Shown here piece after piece: positions 28,305 to 36,358 of a stretch of DNA of 36,792 nucleotides. The DNA lies in the NCBI GenBank assembly GCA_015492295.1, contig WGFI01000045.1:1-36792 (forward strand), given 5' to 3'. Source of the stretch: Caldifarciminota bacterium (lineage in GTDB: Bacteria > Hydrothermota > Hydrothermia > LBFQ01). The notes under the pieces were generated by a model. That model ran no database searches and had not been told where the DNA came from. It saw only the letters and a program-made list of their open reading frames with translations. Position 1 is the stretch's first letter, and each line of letters opens with the position of its first letter. The position numbers and the translations under genes were made by a program.

Positions 28305-28312
28305 ACTCATCT

Positions 28313-29404
28313 ATGCTGAGCTTCTTGATAGAGAAGGAGAGTTTTTATGAGAGTCTTAATAGGGCAAATAAGATGCTATCAAAGGTTAAAAGCAACCTTT
28401 TTATATCTCCGGGCGTTCTTCTCAAACTTAGGGATAACAACCTTCACATTTATGCAACCGATATGGACAGTTGGTTTATACAGTCAATGCCCATATATGA
28501 AGGTACGGATGGACAGGTTTTCATACCGATCAAGGAGATAATCTCGCTTTTGAAGAATCTTAAAGTTCCAAGTCTCAGAATCGTTGAAAATGAGAGTACG
28601 ATAACCCTTAAAGGAGATAATATCAAATCGGAATATGAGGTAAATAAGTTCAACATAGAGGAGTTCCCAGATGAACCCAAATACGATATTGAAGGAGGAA
28701 TTACGGTGGATTTGAAGGAATTCTCAAAGAATCTGGATATAGTAAAATGGTGCGCCGCTAAGGATGATCAAAGGATATTCCTCAACGGGGTGTATATACA
28801 CGGTGGCAATGGAAGATTGAACTTCGTCGCATCCGACGGATCAATCCTCGGTAGAACATCAAGTATGAAATTTGATGGGGATATAAACATAATAATACCG
28901 AACTATATGGTGGATATAATTCGGACGCTTAACGAAGGCTCGGCTCTAATGAAGGTTGAAAATGGAAACCTGTACATAAACACCGTATATGAACCTGTCA
29001 GTATAACGCTTATAGTTAGACTCATAGATGCTGAATATGTTAATTATCAGGATTATATACCGACGGAATTTGTTGCGGGAATAAGCATAAATAGGGATGA
29101 AATTCTTTACTCTTTGGAGAGAATTATGCCATTTTTACCCGAGACGGGTGAAATAACCGTGGAGATTCAGGGGAACATTCTGAGAATTTCCACTATATCC
29201 GCGAAGGGGAAAGGTTTTGAGGAAATGGAAGGACAGGGTTTTGGGAATATATCGCTCAAATGCATGGGTACCCACATAAGGGAGATCATAAGGAAGATAG
29301 ACGATGAGAATGTGGATATTAAGATATCCGGTGAAAGTACGCCTATACTGATCTCGCCTACTGGGAGGGATGACACATTATTTTTAACTGTTCCTCTGGT
29401 ATAA
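28313..29404 (+). CDS. dnaN: DNA polymerase III sliding clamp (beta subunit)
   Basis: MLSFLIEKESFYESLNRANKMLSKVKSNLFISPGVLLKLRDNNLHIYATDMDSWF; clamp architecture and C-term TPILISPTGRDDTLFLTVPLV. ATG 28313 preferred over track start 28280. Confidence 0.88.
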   Translation: MLSFLIEKESFYESLNRANKMLSKVKSNLFISPGVLLKLRDNNLHIYATDMDSWFIQSMPIYEGTDGQVFIPIKEIISLLKNLKVPSLRIVENESTITLKGDNIKSEYEVNKFNIEEFPDEPKYDIEGGITVDLKEFSKNLDIVKWCAAKDDQRIFLNGVYIHGGNGRLNFVASDGSILGRTSSMKFDGDINIIIPNYMVDIIRTLNEGSALMKVENGNLYINTVYEPVSITLIVRLIDAEYVNYQDYIPTEFVAGISINRDEILYSLERIMPFLPETGEITVEIQGNILRISTISAKGKGFEEMEGQGFGNISLKCMGTHIREIIRKIDDENVDIKISGESTPILISPTGRDDTLFLTVPLV

Positions 29405-30369
29405 TGAAAAGGATACTGATCAAAGAATTGGGCGATAAGATTCCGATGAGAAAGGCTTATGGGGATTTTCTCCTTGAAATAGGGGATGATGAAAGGGTAG
29501 TGGTTTTGGATTGCGATCTCGGTCATTCCACAAATGCCGCCAGATTCGCCGAAAAGTATCCTGAAAGATATATAGAAATGGGAATTCAGGAGCAAAACAT
29601 GATGGGTATAGCTGCGGGTTTGGCTGCAACTGGGAAGATCCCTTTCACTTCAAGCTTCGCGGTATTTTCAACTGGAAGACCATGGGAGCAAGTCAGGTTA
29701 TCAATAGCTTATGGGAACTTCAATGTTAAGATAGTCGCGACGCACGCGGGTATAGCCACGGGTGAAGATGGGGCATCCCATCAGATATGCGAGGATATGG
29801 CTATAATGGGGGCCATACCCGGCATGGTGATACTATCACCGTCGGATTACTACTCTGCGAAAAGCGTTTTAAGGGCAGTTTATAGGTATAACGGTTATGT
29901 CTATGTTAGACTCGTTAGGCCGACGAGCCCAACGATATACAAAGAGGAGTTTGAGTACGATATCGGTGAGGCGGTACTCTTAAAAGAGGGTAAGGATCTA
30001 TCAATAATAGCAACGGGCCTACCCGTGCATCATGCCTTAGAGGCATCTTATGATTTGGAAAGGGAAGGTATTTCGGTAGCGGTTTATGATTTTATAAGTG
30101 TTAAGCCGTTTGATGAAGATGCTGTGATGCATGCCGTAGATAACAGCTTGGGTATATTGATCGTTGAGGATCATGTTATGTGGGGGGGTTTGGGTATGGC
30201 CATATCTTCCTTCTTGGCCAGAGAGAGGATAAGCGTACCTTTGGAGTTCATAAATATGGGGGATAACTTTGGAAGATCAGGATCCTATAAGGATCTTTAC
30301 AAGCATTACGGTTTTGATAAGGAGGGGATAAAAAGGAAGGTGCTTTCCATGTTGGAAAAGGTGGGATGA
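29404..30369 (+). CDS. Transketolase, C-terminal (pyrimidine-binding) subunit
   Basis: RKAYGDFLLEIGDDERVVVLDCDLGHSTNAARFAEKYPERYIEMGIQEQNMMGIAAGLA; THAGIATGEDGASHQICEDMAIM. Confidence 0.93.
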   Translation: MKRILIKELGDKIPMRKAYGDFLLEIGDDERVVVLDCDLGHSTNAARFAEKYPERYIEMGIQEQNMMGIAAGLAATGKIPFTSSFAVFSTGRPWEQVRLSIAYGNFNVKIVATHAGIATGEDGASHQICEDMAIMGAIPGMVILSPSDYYSAKSVLRAVYRYNGYVYVRLVRPTSPTIYKEEFEYDIGEAVLLKEGKDLSIIATGLPVHHALEASYDLEREGISVAVYDFISVKPFDEDAVMHAVDNSLGILIVEDHVMWGGLGMAISSFLARERISVPLEFINMGDNFGRSGSYKDLYKHYGFDKEGIKRKVLSMLEKVG

Positions 30370-31356
30370 ATGATCCTGCTTTTAACGGAATTTACTTATT
30401 ATAGAGCCTTTAACATAAGGTTTGAAAGACCCGTATTGCTTTTACAATCCCCGATAGATAAAAATCGTTTTTATGTTATTGAACAGGGCGGTAGGATAAA
30501 GACTTTTCTAAGAAATTCCGAAAAAATCGCTGTGGCGCTGGATCTCAGCGATAGGGTAAAGTACGGAGGAGAGATGGGTCTTTTATCTATGGCATTCGAT
30601 CCGGATTTTGAGAATAACGGGTATGTGTATGTGTATTACTACAACAAGCGGGATTTCACTGTACTTTCAAGATTCAAGTCTTACGATGGAGTTAGATTTA
30701 GTAAGAATACCGAAAAGGTTATTTTTAAGGTTAAGCAACCTTTCAAAAATCACAATGGGGGGCATTTGGAGTTCGGTCCTGATGGATATTTATATCTGAG
30801 CTTGGGTGATGGTGGTTCAGCGGGAGATCCTTTAAATAACGCTCAAAATCCGAATTCTCCTCTCGGTAAGATATTGAGGTTCAATGTTAAAACTTTCTCT
30901 TATGAGATCTTCGCTTATGGGTTGAGAAATCCTTGGAGATTTTCATTTGACAGCTTGGGGAGGATGTGGGTCGGAGATGTCGGGCAGAACAGATGGGAGG
31001 AAATAAACTTGGTTGAAAAGGGGAAAAATTACGGTTGGAGATGTTATGAGGGTTTTGAGGAATACAACATCAAGTCCTGTAAAAGTAAAAAGTATTACGA
31101 AGTCCCTATATATACTTACAGAAACGATGGGAAAAACTGCTCAGTAATAGGTGGATACTTTTATATGGGGATTTATATCTTCGGTGATTATTGCTCGGGA
31201 AAGGTCTGGGGATTGAAACCCGGAGAGAAGATAGAGGTTAATCTTCTCTTTGACACCGACTTTAACATATCCTCGTTTTCAAGGGATATAGATGGCAACA
31301 TTTACATTATAGACCACAATGGAGGGTACATATACCGCATAAAAATGATAAAATGA
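30370..31356 (+). CDS. PQQ-dependent glucose/sorbosone dehydrogenase-like protein
   Basis: ERPVLLLQSPIDKNRFYVIEQGGRIK, HNGGHLEFGPDGYLYLSLGDGGSAGDP, YGLRNPWRFSFD, VGDVGQNRWEEINLV. Confidence 0.93.
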   Translation: MILLLTEFTYYRAFNIRFERPVLLLQSPIDKNRFYVIEQGGRIKTFLRNSEKIAVALDLSDRVKYGGEMGLLSMAFDPDFENNGYVYVYYYNKRDFTVLSRFKSYDGVRFSKNTEKVIFKVKQPFKNHNGGHLEFGPDGYLYLSLGDGGSAGDPLNNAQNPNSPLGKILRFNVKTFSYEIFAYGLRNPWRFSFDSLGRMWVGDVGQNRWEEINLVEKGKNYGWRCYEGFEEYNIKSCKSKKYYEVPIYTYRNDGKNCSVIGGYFYMGIYIFGDYCSGKVWGLKPGEKIEVNLLFDTDFNISSFSRDIDGNIYIIDHNGGYIYRIKMIK

Positions 31357-31369
31357 TAGTTTTATCATC

Positions 31370-31399
31370 TTGACAAACCGAATCATACGGGCTTATAAT
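31370..31399 (+). promoter_or_regulatory. sigma70-like promoter TTGACA-18-TATAAT, 8 nt before ATG 31408
   Basis: ttgaca (31370-31375), 18-bp spacer, tataat (31394-31399). Confidence 0.8.
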
Positions 31400-31407
31400 T
31401 CACATCT

Positions 31408-32610
31408 ATGCTTGGATTTCTTATTTCGCAATGCGCGCCGGTGCCTGCGGGTACGATAGTTATGTTTGATGGTCCTCCACCCGCCGGGTGGCAGGTTTTA
31501 ACGGATTTTGATGGCAGATTTCCCCTTGGAACGACAACTTATGGTGGAACATTGGGAGGCTCAGCCACGCATACCCATACTATAAGTGGGACGACATCAT
31601 CGGGAACGACGATACCGAACTGTGGGGGGACTTCATATTCCATAACTCCTATGGATCCACATACGCATACATACAGCACTACAACATCACCTGCGGATCA
31701 TATACCACCTTATAGGACCTTCATATTTGCTAAGGCCTTAGTGGATTTTGTTGCTTTACCTCAAAATGCCGTAGTCTTATCTTATTTTTCACCTTCATCT
31801 CCCGAATGGACGGATATTACTTCCAGCATGCTTGATAGATTCCCTATGGGGGATAACACGACACCCGGTTTAACGGGTGGAACGACCACCCATAGTCATA
31901 CATATTCCGGAACCACATCAACCAACACCTCATCAAGTTCCGATGTGTTCGATTACGGTTCAACCTATGACACGCCTTACAGCAATCCCCATTCGCACAC
32001 ATTCTCAGGAACGACGAGCACTGCCAATCATATCCCCCCTTATAGGACCGTGAGATTCTGGAAAGCCGTCGTTGATGGGGCGGATATAGATTCCTGTAAG
32101 ATAATCTTTATGTTTGACACCCTACCTTCCTGTCCTTACTTTTCATTGGATCCAAACTTTAACGGCAGAATACCGAGGGCTAATACCACAACGGGAACGA
32201 ACGGTGGGGCAACGACGCACACGCACACTTACAGCTTCACAACATCAACTTATTACGGTCCGGATGTATGGACGGGTGGAGCCGTATCATCTCACCTTCC
32301 GCATGGTCATTCCCATACCGGATCAGGAACCACATCTGCGGCCAACCACCTTCCCCCTTACAGAACCGTTTTATTTGCGACTTACTGCGGTCCGTTATCC
32401 TACGATGAACCCGTTTTGGTTGAGGAGAAGGGCGTAATAAAATGGAAAGACGAATATGAGTATGCTATCTACAACTCTACGGGGAAGCTGATAAAGAGAG
32501 GTAAGGCCAATGGTAGCGTTAGCCTCAAAGGGCTTAGAAAAGGGGCATATATAATAACTCTTAAAAACGATAACGAGTTTAAGGTTATGAGGTTCATAAA
32601 AAGGAGGTGA
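31408..32610 (+). CDS. Secreted protein with three tandem collar/tail-fibre-like HxH repeats and a T9SS-type C-terminal domain
   Basis: Repeat units each contain two HxH motifs (THTHT/HTHT, HSHT/HSHT, HTHT/HSHT) and end (D/N)H(I/L)PPYRT; C-term YAIYNSTGKLIKRGKANGSVSLKGLRKGAYIITLKNDNEFKVMRFIKRR. Confidence 0.85.
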   Translation: MLGFLISQCAPVPAGTIVMFDGPPPAGWQVLTDFDGRFPLGTTTYGGTLGGSATHTHTISGTTSSGTTIPNCGGTSYSITPMDPHTHTYSTTTSPADHIPPYRTFIFAKALVDFVALPQNAVVLSYFSPSSPEWTDITSSMLDRFPMGDNTTPGLTGGTTTHSHTYSGTTSTNTSSSSDVFDYGSTYDTPYSNPHSHTFSGTTSTANHIPPYRTVRFWKAVVDGADIDSCKIIFMFDTLPSCPYFSLDPNFNGRIPRANTTTGTNGGATTHTHTYSFTTSTYYGPDVWTGGAVSSHLPHGHSHTGSGTTSAANHLPPYRTVLFATYCGPLSYDEPVLVEEKGVIKWKDEYEYAIYNSTGKLIKRGKANGSVSLKGLRKGAYIITLKNDNEFKVMRFIKRR

Positions 32611-32613
32611 GAA

Positions 32614-34731
32614 ATGGTACTAGCTTTAATATCGGTGGTTGAGGTATGCGGCGATATAGGGGTTTTAACCCCTTTTTCGGCTCGTAAGGATTGCTGCGGA
32701 TCCTCCTACAACATAAATCTTGATTCATCCAATATAACCTCCATATCCTCTTATCCTTTCGGAGCGAATCTATCCGCCGCCATGAATCCGTCGGGAAATC
32801 TGGTGGCTATGGGTGTGGGAGGCGGTATCAGAGTATATACCTTCCCATCTCTGACATTAACCTCCGAGATAAAGACCAAAGGAGTGGTCCTTGATTTGGA
32901 GTTCGTGGGAGATTATCTCTTCGTGGCTAATGGTTTGGAAGGTCTGTTGGTTTATGATTTAACCACACCTTCATCACCTTCCTTGGTTTATCATTACGAT
33001 TCTCCGGGATATGCGAGGGATGTGTATATAAACGGAAGCTATCTGTTTTTGAGCGATGGTGAGTTCGGCGTAAAGATATTTGATATAACTTCCCCCTCTT
33101 CTCCCGTATTAGTCGGTTCAATAAGCACGCTTGGAGATGCCAATGAAGTTGCGGTATATACCACTTATGCATTTGTAAGCGAAAGTTATCTGGGAGTGGG
33201 AGTATATGATATAACCGATGTATCCTCACCTGTTGAAGTTTCAAGAATAAGCGGTATAGGTGATGCTCAGGCGGTTCATTTGGACGGATATATATTATAC
33301 ATAGCCGTTGGAACATCCGGTCTCAAAGTTTATGATGTAAGCGACCCCCTATCCCCTGCTCCGGTATCCTCGGTCTCAACATCTTCAAAATACACGGATG
33401 TTGATAAATCTTCGTACATATACGCTGCGGGCATGGCTGGTGGTCTTGATGTTATAAATCCCTATACTATGTCCATTGAAAACAATGTATCCACCCGTGG
33501 AACGGCTTACAAGATTTCCAGAGCCGGCAGTTATCTCTTAGTATCGGAAGATATGGCGGGTTTGGAGATATACGATATAACGGATCCCCTGAATCCTTCT
33601 TTCGTATCATTTATAGAATCCGAGGGTTGTTTTTACGATGTTAAGGCCTCGGGCGATAAATTGTTCGCCGCATCGGGAGGAAAAGGATTGAAGATTTTCA
33701 ATTATGCCTCCCCCACACCTGTAAAGGTTGCGGAAGTTAGGGGAATTAAAGCATTTGAAGTCTTTTTATCCGGAGGGTACGTATTCGTTGCGGCAGGAAG
33801 ACTCGGCGGTCTGAAAATATATGATACTTCCTCGCTCTCCTTGGTTGGTGAGTACGATACACCCGGTAGCGCCGAAGGTGTGTTCGTATCCGGAAATTAC
33901 GCCTTTGTTGCCGATGGGCTTTACGGTGTAAGAATAGTGGATATAAGCGATCCCACCAATCCCACGGAAGTGTCGTATTACGATTCTCCTGGGGAAGCTC
34001 ATAAAGTCTTCGTTGAAGGAAACCTTATGTATGTTGCGGATGGCTCAGCAGGTCTGAGAATAGTGGATATAACCGATATTACTTCACCCACAGAAATATC
34101 GTACTACGATTCTCCTGGAAATGCCAGAGGGATATATGTATCCTATCCTTATGCTTTCCTGGCTGACGGTGGTGGAAGCGGTATAAGGGTTATAGATGTT
34201 TCGGATCCTTTCACACCTTATGAAATATCTCAATATACCACACCGGGGGAAGCCAAAAATGTATTCGTAAAGGGAAGCTATGTGTTCGTGGCCGATGGCG
34301 TAGGTGGGATGAGAGTCCTTGATATATCATCGTTGCCCACAATAACCGAATATGGCTACTACGATACCCCTTGGTCCACCCAGAATGTGTTCGTTGATGC
34401 TTTAAACAGAATATTTACCCCAGATCTCTCATCGGGCTTCTTCATACTCAGCTTCTCCAATTTCACATCCGTATCAGAGATTTCCTTACCCGATTTTGTT
34501 AGCATAGGAGCGACACGAGGAGGAATAATGTTTGGAATAACCTCCATAGTTCCTGGAAAGGCGAATATAAAGATTTATTCAACCTCGGGTAGAGAGGTAT
34601 ATCGGAAGACTATACTGCTCAGGAAAGGCTTTAAGACCTATACCTTGGAATTTTCAAGGAAAGGCGTGTATATAGTTAAGGTTAGTTTGCCCAGCGGCAG
34701 GGTAAGAACCGGTACGGTCATAGTTAGATAA
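32614..34731 (+). CDS. LVIVD-repeat beta-propeller secreted protein with T9SS-type C-terminal domain
   Basis: SD AAAAGGAGGTG before ATG; many repeats like 'YDSPGEAHKVFVEGNLMYVADGSAGLRIVDITDITSPTEISY'; C-term IKIYSTSGREVYRKTILLRKGFKTYTLEFSRKGVYIVKVSLPSGRVRTGTVIVR. Confidence 0.9.
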   Translation: MVLALISVVEVCGDIGVLTPFSARKDCCGSSYNINLDSSNITSISSYPFGANLSAAMNPSGNLVAMGVGGGIRVYTFPSLTLTSEIKTKGVVLDLEFVGDYLFVANGLEGLLVYDLTTPSSPSLVYHYDSPGYARDVYINGSYLFLSDGEFGVKIFDITSPSSPVLVGSISTLGDANEVAVYTTYAFVSESYLGVGVYDITDVSSPVEVSRISGIGDAQAVHLDGYILYIAVGTSGLKVYDVSDPLSPAPVSSVSTSSKYTDVDKSSYIYAAGMAGGLDVINPYTMSIENNVSTRGTAYKISRAGSYLLVSEDMAGLEIYDITDPLNPSFVSFIESEGCFYDVKASGDKLFAASGGKGLKIFNYASPTPVKVAEVRGIKAFEVFLSGGYVFVAAGRLGGLKIYDTSSLSLVGEYDTPGSAEGVFVSGNYAFVADGLYGVRIVDISDPTNPTEVSYYDSPGEAHKVFVEGNLMYVADGSAGLRIVDITDITSPTEISYYDSPGNARGIYVSYPYAFLADGGGSGIRVIDVSDPFTPYEISQYTTPGEAKNVFVKGSYVFVADGVGGMRVLDISSLPTITEYGYYDTPWSTQNVFVDALNRIFTPDLSSGFFILSFSNFTSVSEISLPDFVSIGATRGGIMFGITSIVPGKANIKIYSTSGREVYRKTILLRKGFKTYTLEFSRKGVYIVKVSLPSGRVRTGTVIVR

Positions 34732-34755
34732 CTTATCAACATTGTTTTCTTACGG

Positions 34756-35688
34756 ATGGGAGAGGTAGGTAGCTATCCTTCCTATTTGGAATTGTATGAG
34801 AGTGGTGAATTAAAGGAGAGGATAGAGAGGGCCAAGGAGCTATCGTACCGGTGCGTTCTGTGTCCTAGGGTGTGTATGGCCAACCGTGTTGATGGTGAGA
34901 TAGGTGAATGTGGGGTTGGTAGGTTCGCCTTATTGTCCTCCTATGGACCGCATTTCGGTGAGGAAAGCGTTTTGAGAGGTTGGAGGGGATCGGGTACGGT
35001 ATTCTTCGCTGGTTGCAATATGAGATGTGTGTATTGTCAAAACTACGAGATAAGTCAGCTAAAAATGGGTACGGAAGTATCACCGAGACAGTTGGCGGAA
35101 GTGTTCTTAAAGATTCAGGATATGGGCTGTCATAATCTCAATCTCGTTACTCCAAGTCATGTGATCTGGCATATCCTTGAAGCCCTATATATAGCCATTG
35201 GGAAAGGTTTCAGACTTCCGATAGTCTATAACACGAGCTCCTACGATTCCTTACAATCCTTAAAACTCATGCGGGGAATAGTGGATATCTATATGCCGGA
35301 TATCAAATATTCGGATTCATCAAAGGGATTGAAATATTCGGGTGTTAAAAGCTATTGGGAGATAACCAAAAAGGCCGTTAAGGAGATGTACTCGCAGGTG
35401 GGTGATCTTATCGTAGGAGAAGATGGTTTGGCTAAGAGGGGGGTTCTGATAAGGCATCTGGTGCTTCCTCGGAATATCGCAGGGAGTAAAAAGGTGATGG
35501 AGTTCATAGCAAATGAGCTGTCAAAGGATGCCTGGGTGAATATTATGGATCAGTACTATCCAACCTATGAAGCGTGGGATTATTACGAACTTTCGCGAAG
35601 GATAACATCGGAGGAATATTGGGATGTCGCTAGGTACGCTTCGGAGTTGGGAATACACAGAGGTATCCCATTCACCCATAGAGACTAA
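34756..35688 (+). CDS. PflX-like radical SAM protein (pyruvate formate-lyase activating enzyme related)
   Basis: CVLCPRVCMANRVDGEIGECGVGR and radical SAM CNMRCVYC motif; ENxYPTYEAW-type C-term. Confidence 0.88.
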   Translation: MGEVGSYPSYLELYESGELKERIERAKELSYRCVLCPRVCMANRVDGEIGECGVGRFALLSSYGPHFGEESVLRGWRGSGTVFFAGCNMRCVYCQNYEISQLKMGTEVSPRQLAEVFLKIQDMGCHNLNLVTPSHVIWHILEALYIAIGKGFRLPIVYNTSSYDSLQSLKLMRGIVDIYMPDIKYSDSSKGLKYSGVKSYWEITKKAVKEMYSQVGDLIVGEDGLAKRGVLIRHLVLPRNIAGSKKVMEFIANELSKDAWVNIMDQYYPTYEAWDYYELSRRITSEEYWDVARYASELGIHRGIPFTHRD

Positions 35689-35728
35689 GTATGAGACTTA
35701 AAAATCGTTAAAGTAAGGTGAGACACCA

Positions 35729-36051
35729 ATGGGTCTTGAAGTAGAAGGGGGAAAGTGCTTATGCTAAGCGCGAATCCTTATTTAACACCTCAGGAGAAAG
35801 AGATACTTCAACTTTGGGAAGAGACGATAGGAGTGGAGGAAACTCACGAAACCTTTTAGCATTTCACAAGAACGGATGAAGATGTTAATAATCCAAACTA
35901 TGAATAAGATGCTTGCTCAGCAAATTGTAGAGAGGGTTCCTGTTCGGTCTCGTGTTATGGAACGGTGGTTTGTGGCTGTACATCAGCTGGCGAACCTGTT
36001 TGTATGTGTTTAGATTCAGATATGGGCATAACGAAAGGTTTCAAAGGGTAA
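35729..36051 (+). pseudogene. Degenerate small gene encoding a cysteine-rich C-terminal segment
   Basis: SD-like AAGGTG then MGLEVEGGKCLC*; frame from 35761: MLSANPYLTPQEKEILQLWEETIGVEETHETF(TAG)HFTRTDEDVNNPNYE(TAA)DACSANCREGSCSVSCYGTVVCGCTSAGEPVCMCLDSDMGITKGFKG*, one continuous frame with two internal stops. Confidence 0.5.
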
Positions 36052-36291
36052 ATGAACCTTTAACGATTTCATCCACTATAGGGGGGATGTAGAGGTAATA
36101 GTTAAATAAAATCAAGAATTCCTCTCCCTCCACCTTTAATACTTGCTCAGTGATATGTGGTTGCACTTTGTAGGTGCTTGGGTTGGGCATAGATCGTTTT
36201 ATCCACGGTTTCTTTTCCTTAAGTAAGATGACCCTACTTGACAAGGGGTCAATTTTAGACATAATTGAATGGTTGCGCAGAATGACAGGTG

Positions 36292-36328
36292 AGCCTTTTG
36301 GGGCTTAACCCCCTTCACCCAAAGGGCT
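36292..36328 (+). promoter_or_regulatory. Leader hairpin upstream of the 36359 gene
   Basis: AGCCTTTTGGG (36292-36302) pairs with CCCAAAGGGCT (36318-36328), 10/11; no trailing T-tract. Confidence 0.45.
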
Positions 36329-36358
36329 TAAAGGAGAAGAGGGAAAGGAGGTGGTAAT

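Noticed and set aside
28278-28312. Possible replication origin next to dnaN
   Set aside because: No dnaA gene, no cluster of DnaA boxes and only a 35-bp intergenic gap.
31408-32610. Prophage remnant inferred from tail-fibre-like repeats
   Set aside because: No other phage structural or lysis genes nearby; the protein ends in a T9SS-type sorting domain, so a cellular surface protein is more likely.
32614-34731. DNA repeats in the LVIVD-propeller gene as a tandem repeat or CRISPR-like array
   Set aside because: The repetition is at protein level (propeller blades) with diverged DNA; no constant repeat/spacer structure.
35857-35907. Programmed readthrough of TAG and TAA or genetic-code reassignment
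   Set aside because: Two different stops plus an upstream frameshift, while TAG and TAA terminate normal genes elsewhere in the window; decay is simpler.
36041-36262. Minus-strand 73-aa ORF (MSKIDPLSSRVILLKEKKPWIKRS...)
   Set aside because: Could be real, but it lacks a ribosome-binding site or recognisable family, and overlaps the degenerate peptide locus; not enough support to annotate.
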